Under the pieces are notes generated by a model, which was given only the letters and a program-made list of their open reading frames with translations, ran no database searches and had not been told where the DNA came from. From positions 1,550,001 to 1,614,000 of the forward strand of contig OY969111.1 in the NCBI GenBank assembly GCA_963697975.1: 64,000 nucleotides of DNA. Direction: 5' to 3'. How positions within the stretch are numbered: the stretch's first letter is position 1; each line of letters begins with the position of its first letter. The stretch is from QHXM01 sp963697975 (GTDB lineage: Bacteria; Acidobacteriota; Blastocatellia; Pyrinomonadales; Pyrinomonadaceae). Positions 32,658 to 39,726 of the stretch are shown one piece after another. The position numbers and the translations under genes are program-made.

Positions 32658-33941
32658 ATGAAAAGCGTTCAGGTTCAAATGTCTACGCGCGCGCGTCGCG
32701 CCGTCTTGCTCGCCGCAGTCTTGTTGATGGCCTGCGCGTTGATGGTCGCATCAAACGTCAGCCGGGCGCAGGAAGGGCGTGCGCGCCGCACGACGACCAC
32801 CACGACGCAGCAGCAGGGAAAACCCGCTAACGCTTCTCCGCAGCAAACGCCAACCCCGAAAGCGACGCCGAAGCCGGTGATGAAAACATCCGGGGGAACT
32901 GTCAATCCGGGTCAGGTTGTTTTGCCGGATGCCCCGCCGGACATGGCGAACCCGCTGGGCGTAGAGATTAACGAAAACGAGAGCATCACGATTGATACCG
33001 ATCTGGTGAACCTGAACGTGCGCGTCATTGACCGCAACAATCGTCCCATCGGGAATATTCGACAGGAGGAGATGAACGTCTTCGAGAACGGCGTGCTGCA
33101 ACCGATCTTCTCCTTCTCAAAAGAAGAAGTGCCGGTCAGCTACGGTCTGGCAGTTGACACTTCGGGGTCGCTGCGCACGCAACTTGCTCAAGTTATCGAA
33201 GCCGGAAAGGTCATCATCAACAGCAACAAGCCGGGCGATGAAACCTTTCTTGTTCGCTTCATCAGCAGCGACAAGATCGAGCAGATTCTGGATTTCACGT
33301 CGAACAAGGACGACCTGATTGATTCCATTGACACGCTCTACACGGAAGGCGGGCAGACGGCGATTGTTGACGCCGTTTACGTTTCTGCCGAGCACGTCGC
33401 GCAATACAAGAAGAGCGGGACAGACGACCGCCGCCGTCGCGCCCTGATCGTCGTCACGGATGGCGAAGATCGCGGCAGCACCTACAAGCAGGAAGAACTC
33501 TTCGAGCGGCTGCGTGAAGAGGACGTGCAGATTTACGTCATAGGCTTTGTCAACGAACTGGACAAGGAAGGTGGCCTCATTCGCAAAAGCCCGCGCGACA
33601 AGGCCGTCAATCTCATCAATCGTCTGGCCAAAGAGACCGGCGGGCGTGCCTTCTTTCCCGAATCTCTTTCGGAGTTGCCGCAGATTGCCGAAGAGATTGT
33701 GCGCGACCTCAGAACACAGTACGTCATTAGCTACAGCCCGACGAACAAAGCGCGCGACGGCTCCTACCGCGCTATCCGCGTGACGGTGGCAGACGCGGCA
33801 GGAAAGGATAAGCGCATTGCCCTGACGCGCTCCGGGCGCATCTCAGGACGTGAAGGAACTCAACCGGCAACGAAGCCGCCCGTCACGCGCAGCACCAATT
33901 CCACAGCGCCCGCTAAAACGGGCACGGGCAGGAATCCATAG
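32658..33941 (+). CDS. Secreted VWA-domain protein, paralogue of the previous gene
   Basis: 427 residues from ATG at 32658 (GAGAGG at 9 nt; an in-frame TTG 6 nt earlier is too close to it). A long signal region, a Thr/Gln/Pro linker, then VRVIDRNNRPIGNIRQEEMNV and the MIDAS-like DTSGSLRTQ, which keeps the DxSGS core. The C-terminus after the VWA fold is Thr/Pro-rich. Expected in the envelope. A large palindromic repeat follows 10 nt after the stop. Confidence 0.87.
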   Translation: MKSVQVQMSTRARRAVLLAAVLLMACALMVASNVSRAQEGRARRTTTTTTQQQGKPANASPQQTPTPKATPKPVMKTSGGTVNPGQVVLPDAPPDMANPLGVEINENESITIDTDLVNLNVRVIDRNNRPIGNIRQEEMNVFENGVLQPIFSFSKEEVPVSYGLAVDTSGSLRTQLAQVIEAGKVIINSNKPGDETFLVRFISSDKIEQILDFTSNKDDLIDSIDTLYTEGGQTAIVDAVYVSAEHVAQYKKSGTDDRRRRALIVVTDGEDRGSTYKQEELFERLREEDVQIYVIGFVNELDKEGGLIRKSPRDKAVNLINRLAKETGGRAFFPESLSELPQIAEEIVRDLRTQYVISYSPTNKARDGSYRAIRVTVADAAGKDKRIALTRSGRISGREGTQPATKPPVTRSTNSTAPAKTGTGRNP

Positions 33942-33950
33942 CGCCCCCCC

Positions 33951-34153
33951 TGACCCTGAAAGGGTCACATGTAATAGCCGGGGGCAAGCGCGTAGCGCCG
34001 CCCCCGGAATAACGCGACAAATAGTTCCGACCCTGAAGGGGTCGCATCTCAACATTGAGATGCGACCCCTTCAGGGTCGGAACGTGTGGTGCGGCGTGTG
34101 ACCGGGGCGCTGCCCCCGGCTATTTTATCTGACCCTTTCAGGGTCAAAGAAAG
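33951..34153. repeat. Composite palindromic repeat, copy 2 (~203 bp)
   Basis: TGACCCTGAAAGGGTCA at the left end and TGACCCTTTCAGGGTCA at the right end, inner AATAGCCGGGGGCA / TGCCCCCGGCTATT, and a central hairpin at 34028-34079 with perfect 25-bp arms and a 2-nt loop. The order and sequence match the element at 14934-15154. Confidence 0.9.
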
Positions 34154-34274
34154 TGTAAATGATTAATCGCCTTTGGTCTTCCGCTTCTGCTAGAATGCGC
34201 GCCGCTGTTTCCGAGTTTCCAGATTTTCCCTTGAGTCGTTTCCTAAAATATATTTCACGGTAGGAGAGCCAAAT

Positions 34275-35153
34275 ATGTCGTGTGACGTTGAGATGCTCGC
34301 CGGAATCGAATTCTTCGATATGCTCGAAGAAGATGATCGAATTGCGCTGGCGGACGTGATTGATTACGAGAAGCTGGACGCAGGCCAGATACTCTTTCAA
34401 ACAGGCGAGCCGGGTGATGCCCTCTACATCGTCCGCGCGGGCGAAATCGAGTTGTACATCAAGGACACGGCAGGCCAGAAGATCGTGCTCAACGTCGTGC
34501 GTCCGGGCGAGATGTTCGGCGAGCTATCGTTGCTCGATAGCGGCCCGCGAAGCGCGACGGCCACCGCGCTCACGGAAACAGAACTGCTGGTGCTTGACCG
34601 CGACGACCTGCTGCTGCTTTTTCAAAAGAAGCCGGACGCCGCCCTGCACATGCTCGCGGCGATGAGCAGCATGACGCGCAAGGCGGATCAACTGCTACGC
34701 ACGCGCGTCTCACGCAACGTCAACGAAGAAGTTCAGGCGCACTTCACGCTGATAGAGAGGATTGCTGACTGGATTGCATGGTTCAGCGGCAGCATGCCTT
34801 TCTTAGCGATTAATCTTATCTGGTTCGTGACCTGGATTACGCTGAACACTCTCATTCTCCCCGTCGATCCTGTCACTAACGAGCGCGGTTTCGACCCGTT
34901 TCCCTTCGGCCTGCTGACGATGATCGTTTCGCTCGAAGCGATTTTCCTGTCATGCTTCGTCCTCATCAGCCAGAACCGGCAGGCAGAGAAAGACCGCGTG
35001 CGTGCCGACATAGAGTATGAGGTGAACATCAAAGCCGAACTGGAAGTCGCGCACCTGCACGAAAAGACGGATCGGATGTACGAAGAGATGCTCGCGCGAT
35101 TCACCAAGCTGGAAAAGAGCCTTGCTCAGTCGCCTCAAACGCAGAAGGCTTGA
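34275..35153 (+). CDS. Cyclic-nucleotide-binding domain plus DUF1003 membrane protein
   Basis: 292 residues. The N-terminal CNB/CRP-like domain (~8-125) shows ILFQTGEPGDALYIVRAGEI and the phosphate-binding-cassette region GEMFGELSLLDSGPRSATATA. The C-terminal half is DUF1003, with two membrane helices (PFLAINLIWFVTWITLN and an FPFGLLTMIVSLEAIFLSC helix) and a coiled-coil tail. Probably a nucleotide-sensing inner-membrane protein of unknown output. No HTH is present, so it is not a CRP transcription factor. Confidence 0.9.
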   Translation: MSCDVEMLAGIEFFDMLEEDDRIALADVIDYEKLDAGQILFQTGEPGDALYIVRAGEIELYIKDTAGQKIVLNVVRPGEMFGELSLLDSGPRSATATALTETELLVLDRDDLLLLFQKKPDAALHMLAAMSSMTRKADQLLRTRVSRNVNEEVQAHFTLIERIADWIAWFSGSMPFLAINLIWFVTWITLNTLILPVDPVTNERGFDPFPFGLLTMIVSLEAIFLSCFVLISQNRQAEKDRVRADIEYEVNIKAELEVAHLHEKTDRMYEEMLARFTKLEKSLAQSPQTQKA

Positions 35154-35183
35154 TTTCGGTCGCGGTTGGTAAAAGAGAAACCT

Positions 35184-35528
35184 TTAACGCGGACTCTCGG
35201 CGGCGGGGGTCGCGTCGTCTTTGGTCTTCGGCGGCTCTATCGAGATAAGGTATGCGATGAAAGCGATGAAGGCGAGCGCGAAGACCAGAATGACGATAGT
35301 GACCGGCTCTAAACCAAACAGCCCGGACTTCCCTTCCTCTTTCTCGGTGAACTCCGCCGGAAGCTTCAGACTTCCTGTATCAACGGTGACACCGCCTCCG
35401 TTATTCGAGCTTTGATTAGCAGGCTTTCCCGCGCGTTCCTCAAGCGGCGCGAGTTGGTCGGCTTTCTCAAGCCCTTCTTCGCTCGATGCCTGAACGGGAT
35501 TGTGCCTGCGCTTCCGTTTTCGCTTCAC
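35184..35528 (-). CDS. Small single-pass membrane protein, translationally coupled to corA
   Basis: 114 residues from GTG at 35528, which overlaps the corA stop (GTGA), and is preferred to a longer frame reaching into corA. The N-terminus is highly basic (KRKRKRRHN), the middle polar, and one helix (VTIVILVFALAFIAFIAYLI) lies near the C-terminus. No family recognised; a possible CorA partner by position only. Confidence 0.6.
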   Translation of the reverse strand: MKRKRKRRHNPVQASSEEGLEKADQLAPLEERAGKPANQSSNNGGGVTVDTGSLKLPAEFTEKEEGKSGLFGLEPVTIVILVFALAFIAFIAYLISIEPPKTKDDATPAAESPR

Positions 35529-36496
35529 AGCCACTTCCTCTTCTTGAAATAAATGTAAAGCCCCACGCCGATGACGAGCATCCAACTAAGCGCGAAAACG
35601 TAGCCGTACTTCCATCTCAACTCAGGCATAGAATCGAAGTTCATCCCGTAGATTCCCGCGATGAGCGTCACAGACATCAGAATCGTCGCAATCGAGGTCA
35701 GGCGCTTCATGATGATGTTCATGCGATTGCCCTGAACTGAAAGATAGGCGTCCATCGTCGAACTGAGCATGTCGCGTAAAGTGTCAATGGTGTCGGCCAC
35801 GCGGATGATGTGGTCGAACACGTCCTGAAAGTAAACGTGCGTTTCGCGTGCGAAGATGGGTTGCTCGCGCCTGAGCATCGTGTTGAAGACATCGCGCAGA
35901 GGCGTAATCGAGCGGCGCAGGTGTAGAAGCTGTTTCTTGATGCGGAAAATCTCTTCGATTGATTCGGGCTTGAACTCGCCGAAGATTTGATCTTCGAGGT
36001 CGTCCATTCGCTCGCTCAAAATATCTAAGAGCGGCATGTAATCGTCAACAATCGCATCCATCAAAAGATAGGCGAGCAGACCCGCGCCGTGCTCCGCCCT
36101 GTCATTCCATTCAGGCCATAGACGACGGGCCGTCTCGATGGCGCGAATGGGGCGACTGTGAACCGTGACGAGATAGTTTGCGCCGAGAAAGATATTCAAC
36201 TCGCGCAACTCAAGATGATCGTGAGGCCCGACCAGTTCGGCTTCGTAGAGGACGATGAAGTAATAGCCCTGATACTCTTCAACCTTTGGTCGCTGGTGAG
36301 TCTGCTGGCAATCTTCAATGGAGAGAGGATGAAAATTAAACTCTTCGGCAAGCTCTATAAAATCCTGGCTCGTCGGGTCACTGACATCTGCCCAGACGAC
36401 GTTATGCTCAGACAGGCAGTATTCGCTGATGTCCGCCGCCGGGAAGTCGTTAGTAAACTTCTTCTCCGCGCTATCCAGACAAATCGTCTTAATCAC
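35525..36496 (-). CDS. corA: CorA-type magnesium/cobalt transporter
   Basis: 323 residues. The soluble N-terminal domain has FHPLSIEDCQQTHQRPKVEEY and YFIVLYEAEL; the C-terminus has two membrane helices with the diagnostic YGMNF motif (GIYGMNFDSMPEL) between them and the basic KKRKWL end. CorA forms a pentameric Mg2+ channel in the inner membrane. It is upstream of, and overlaps, a small membrane-protein gene. Confidence 0.95.
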   Translation of the reverse strand: MIKTICLDSAEKKFTNDFPAADISEYCLSEHNVVWADVSDPTSQDFIELAEEFNFHPLSIEDCQQTHQRPKVEEYQGYYFIVLYEAELVGPHDHLELRELNIFLGANYLVTVHSRPIRAIETARRLWPEWNDRAEHGAGLLAYLLMDAIVDDYMPLLDILSERMDDLEDQIFGEFKPESIEEIFRIKKQLLHLRRSITPLRDVFNTMLRREQPIFARETHVYFQDVFDHIIRVADTIDTLRDMLSSTMDAYLSVQGNRMNIIMKRLTSIATILMSVTLIAGIYGMNFDSMPELRWKYGYVFALSWMLVIGVGLYIYFKKRKWL

Positions 36497-36521
36497 TCGC
36501 GGCTAACCCCCACATTAAAGC

Positions 36522-36585
36522 GATGAAGGCGGAACGCTGAACGCGGAAGTAAAACTGTTCATCGTTCATCGTTCAGAGTTCATCG
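36522..36585. repeat. Heptamer-word hairpin, GTTCATC family (weak)
   Basis: Left 36522-36547 (GAACGCT, GAACGCG words) and right 36557-36585 (GTTCATC x2, GTTCAGA, GTTCATC). Period 7, but the arms are less well matched than elsewhere. Confidence 0.55.
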
Positions 36586-36586
36586 T

Positions 36587-36910
36587 TTACTTTTTCACCC
36601 TGACCGATCCGCTGATCTTCTTTCTCGTCGTCTCGCCGGTTTTAAGAACCGGCAAGCCCTGATCAACGTCCATGTGCGGGCGCGGGATGACGTGCGTGGC
36701 GACGACCTTGCCGACGCGGGAGGCGGCTGCCGCGCCTGCGTCAACCGCGCTTTTGACAGCCGCGACATCGCCGCGCACAATCGCCGTCACCAGCCCCGCA
36801 TCAATCTTTTCATAGCCGACGAGCGTAACGTTCGCGGACTTGACCATCGCATCCGCCGCCTCGATCATCGCCACCAGTCCCATGCATTCCACCATGCCGA
36901 GTGCTTCCAT
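36587..36910 (-). CDS. Orphan BMC-H microcompartment shell protein
   Basis: 107 residues from ATG at 36910, preferred to 36928 because GGAAAGG lies just upstream and canonical BMC-H starts MEALGM. The single Pfam-BMC fold is intact (MEALGMVECMGLVAMIEAA, DAGLVTAIVRGDVAAVKSA, THVIPRPH). Hexamers of such proteins tile microcompartment facets. It lies about 9-11 kb from the other BMC genes, next to corA; it is very similar in sequence to the BMC-H at 47806-48210. Confidence 0.93.
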   Translation of the reverse strand: MEALGMVECMGLVAMIEAADAMVKSANVTLVGYEKIDAGLVTAIVRGDVAAVKSAVDAGAAAASRVGKVVATHVIPRPHMDVDQGLPVLKTGETTRKKISGSVRVKK

Positions 36911-37166
36911 GATAAACCTTTCCGACATAACTTACCGAAATAGGCGAGCGCACGGTTATAGTAGCACGAAGTTTCCTGCTCCGCGCGAAGCGATTTAGAG
37001 ATTAAGGCCGTGTGCCAGCTCCGTGCTATGGCCGGGATACTGAGGCGGTCTTTGCCGCGACGAGCTTGCGCTATAAAAGATAAGCGCGAGGGGTGAGTCT
37101 CGCGCTCTTAAAGTCTCTTCTGTTCGCGGCCATAATTAAGCCGCTGGCTTTTCAGCACCGCCGTGT

Positions 37167-38096
37167 CTATGGAGTAGAGACGAGAAACACATCCCAAGCC
37201 CACCGTCCGACCTGAGCATCGTGCTTGTCTTTGACCTTCGCTCTGTACCTGAACCGATTACCGTACTGATCAACACGCCTTGACTCTTTATACTCAAGCT
37301 CTAGTTTCGCTACTCTCAACTCCGCCAGAGGATAAAGCTCACCTGCCTCCGAGATGCCGTTATGGTTCACGTCCTGCCACAATCTGAGGCTGGGGAAGAT
37401 AGCATCCCGCTTATTAATCACTCCGTCACCATTGCCGCCCTTCCCAGCTTTGTCATATTCGGCCAGTGCTAAAAAGCCATTGTTTTCAGCACCAGCAGGC
37501 GGGTGGGGCTGTGGAGTGAAATTCCCAAATAGCTCTCTGCCGCTATCAATCTGACCGTTCTGGTTACGGTCAAGTGCGAGCCACGCATCATCCGTCCCTG
37601 CTTGTGTCCATGAGAGATGTTCTTTGACGTGATTAGTGTTGCCGTCAATGTCAAAGTCCACGCCACCCATTGCATCAGTCAGGTGAAAGCCATTGCCTGA
37701 GATGTCAATCAGGATGGGAGACGGAGAGCAGTTACCGCCGCCGATGTCGTAGGGGCAGGGTGAATCGGGGATTTCCAGATTACAGGAATAAGTCGGCGGC
37801 GGGTCGGTGCAGCACACGCCATAATCGTAATTGTAGGTTTGCCCATAGGAGCAGTTAGCTGTGCCTCCACCGGAATCGCAGCATAAGCCAGAACCATTGG
37901 GAGATGTGCCCGGAGGACAGCTTCCATCCCAGCTTGGAGTAGTGCAACCGCCTCCCCCGGCAATTTGCACTTGGCGACAGCGGTCATCACTTGTATCGCA
38001 GTATAAACCAGGGCAACAGGAAGTGTCATCAAAACAATGATCTCCAGCTTTGCTTAAATCGCAGGGAGTCGGATCAGGGGAAGGAGACCCAAGCAC
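37167..38096 (-). CDS. Cys-rich secreted protein with EF-hand-like repeats; start disrupted
   Basis: The frame from GTG 38096 gives 309 residues with no signal peptide: about 20 Cys in the first 120 residues (CCPGLYC, CRQ, CCDSG, CCTDPPP), then ILIDISGNGFHLTDA and Asp/Asn-rich loops (DRNQNGQIDSGRELFG, DVNHNGISEAGELY) like dockerin/EF-hand calcium loops. A perfect ribosome site and signal peptide lie in another frame immediately upstream (38054-38158), so a frameshift probably separates leader and body. Lower GC than neighbours. Function unknown. Confidence 0.7.
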   Translation of the reverse strand: MLGSPSPDPTPCDLSKAGDHCFDDTSCCPGLYCDTSDDRCRQVQIAGGGGCTTPSWDGSCPPGTSPNGSGLCCDSGGGTANCSYGQTYNYDYGVCCTDPPPTYSCNLEIPDSPCPYDIGGGNCSPSPILIDISGNGFHLTDAMGGVDFDIDGNTNHVKEHLSWTQAGTDDAWLALDRNQNGQIDSGRELFGNFTPQPHPPAGAENNGFLALAEYDKAGKGGNGDGVINKRDAIFPSLRLWQDVNHNGISEAGELYPLAELRVAKLELEYKESRRVDQYGNRFRYRAKVKDKHDAQVGRWAWDVFLVSTP

Positions 38097-38158
38097 AATG
38101 TGAGAACACCTAATGTTAAAAGCCTCAAAAGTAGTCGGTGCTTGTAAATTTCAGGCAT
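38054..38158 (-). pseudogene. Out-of-frame signal-peptide start of the Cys-rich protein
   Basis: ATG at 38158 with AAAGGAAAG just upstream encodes MPEIYKHRLLLRLLTLGVLT then LCLG, a plausible signal peptide, before running to a stop at 38054. A shift of one nucleotide near 38086-38092 would join it to the Cys-rich frame. Either a frameshift mutation, a sequence error or, less likely, programmed frameshifting. Confidence 0.55.
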
Positions 38159-38204
38159 CGTCTTTCCTTTCACTAAAGCAAATATAAATAAGCAATCAGC
38201 TAAA

Positions 38205-38873
38205 TTACCTGCCGAAAGTCGCTTTGATATATCTGGGACTATGGTTCAATGTGCCTATTGGCGATTGCCCTATTAAAGTATAACCATAGGGATTGCTCGA
38301 ATCAGGACGGAATAAGTTCCCTGCATTCCACATCGTCCCATCGCCAAAAACGACCCTCCCAAGAATCAACCATATCTCTTTGACACCAGTACGGTAATTA
38401 AGCTCTTTTAGAGAAGTGATAATTCTATCGTAAGCGGCACCTGATAAAACAAGGCTCATGCGATGGTTTGGCATTATAGGAATAGGTTGATCCTGAAGGG
38501 CAGCAGCTTCCGGTAAAAGAGGATCACGTCCATAGGTTAGATCAGAAGCGTAAGGCGAGGCTGCAAGGGGAGTCGTTGATCCGTATTCCTCAGGTCTAGC
38601 CAACACTAACGTGAAGCTTACAAATACAATTGGCTTGTCCGACGTATTTTTCAAATCGATATTTAAGTCACGGAACCAATTATCATCTCTTTCAAGGAAC
38701 TTCTGCTTCAGACCTACTAGTACCCCTTTTACTTTTAGCTTCGATATCTTCACTGGCTCCTTGCGCCAAGACCTGTTTTTGATAACCCTTTCTGGTATCT
38801 GGCCTGCACTTACAGAAATTGCCAACAGTATGCTGACAAGCAAGGTTACTAGAATCCGACGAGAGAGCCGCAT
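38205..38873 (-). CDS. Secreted protein of unknown function
   Basis: 222 residues: signal peptide (MRLSRRILVTLLVSILLAIS), then a globular region with VKISKLKVKGVLVGLKQKF and DLNIDLKNTSDKPIVFVSFT, looking like a beta-sandwich. No named domain. It may share a transcript with the following Cys-rich gene, 47 nt away. AT-richer than the window average. Confidence 0.7.
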   Translation of the reverse strand: MRLSRRILVTLLVSILLAISVSAGQIPERVIKNRSWRKEPVKISKLKVKGVLVGLKQKFLERDDNWFRDLNIDLKNTSDKPIVFVSFTLVLARPEEYGSTTPLAASPYASDLTYGRDPLLPEAAALQDQPIPIMPNHRMSLVLSGAAYDRIITSLKELNYRTGVKEIWLILGRVVFGDGTMWNAGNLFRPDSSNPYGYTLIGQSPIGTLNHSPRYIKATFGR

Positions 38874-39014
38874 TAAATTTTCAAATATATTAACTGTTTA
38901 TGGAGGGATTGATGGCATATCAGTGATCCTTTGCATTTTGGATTGACCTGAGGCTAAGCAGGAGCAGGACTCAACGAGGAGTGAGGCTCTTGCTGACGTG
39001 AAGTAACCAGCAAC

Positions 39015-39043
39015 GCTATATGCCTCAGTCCGAATCCTGTCAA
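39015..39043 (-). promoter_or_regulatory. Sigma-70-like promoter on the minus strand
   Basis: TTGACA (39043-39038), a 17-nt spacer and TATAGC (39020-39015), pointing towards the gene at 38205-38873. The surrounding stretch 38874-39331 shows no other gene I can support. Confidence 0.5.
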
Positions 39044-39331
39044 CAACAATTTTATGGCCGATTTGAGGATTTATCGGCGGATTTGAGGTTTCTTCAAGAT
39101 TACGGATGTAATGCTTGCTGGCTCTGTAGGCAAAGTGGTGACGGAGGGTGCGCCCGTAGATTTCGGTATTGCATTTCGCACGGCGTAAAGTTAAGCTGCG
39201 CCATTGTGCGTGCTTCCTCGCCGATCATTAGCGCTGTCCTTATTCCGGCGACTTCACTGCACACACACTAATATTAGGCCGCGCGTGAGGCAATCACAGC
39301 AGCAAAAATGATTCGGATTAAGCGACCTTGC

Positions 39332-39580
39332 TTAGAACAGTGACAGCAAGCCTTGCACAATATTCAACGTGAGCGCTGTTACCGGGTCAACAAAAGAGGT
39401 CTCGGTGACTGTTTCGTTCGTCGCCGTTACACCACAATTTATATCGCCCATGACCGAGGTTGATTGCGGCGGTGGCGGTGGCGGTTGAACTACTCCGGTG
39501 GCCATTTCACCAGCGAATGCTGAAAAGTTGAGGGCGAATGTTAGAACAACAACAACGCAGAATTGGCGGAGGCGGTTCAT
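39332..39580 (-). CDS. Small secreted protein
   Basis: 82 residues from ATG at 39580 with TAGGAGAAAG upstream. Signal peptide MNRLRQFCVVVVLTFALNFS ending in AFA, then a PPPPPP run and a short polar chain with one Cys. Divergent from the TPR/AAA+ regulator gene 146 nt away, which may control it; this is inference from position. Confidence 0.65.
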   Translation of the reverse strand: MNRLRQFCVVVVLTFALNFSAFAGEMATGVVQPPPPPPQSTSVMGDINCGVTATNETVTETSFVDPVTALTLNIVQGLLSLF

Positions 39581-39726
39581 TTGCTTTCTCCTAAAGATAT
39601 TTATGTTGTGACTTGTAAATGAAACTAGGCTCAAGCCAGCAAAATCGAGCGGGCGCATAATACCATATCGGGTAGATATCTACTCCTTGCAATGTCCTCT
39701 GCAAAACCAAGAAAGGTAGCAACTAC

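Noticed and set aside
39020..39271. Plus-strand frame of 83 codons in the gap before the small secreted gene
   Set aside because: Cys/Arg-rich without a recognisable pattern or ribosome site; a minus-strand promoter runs through it.
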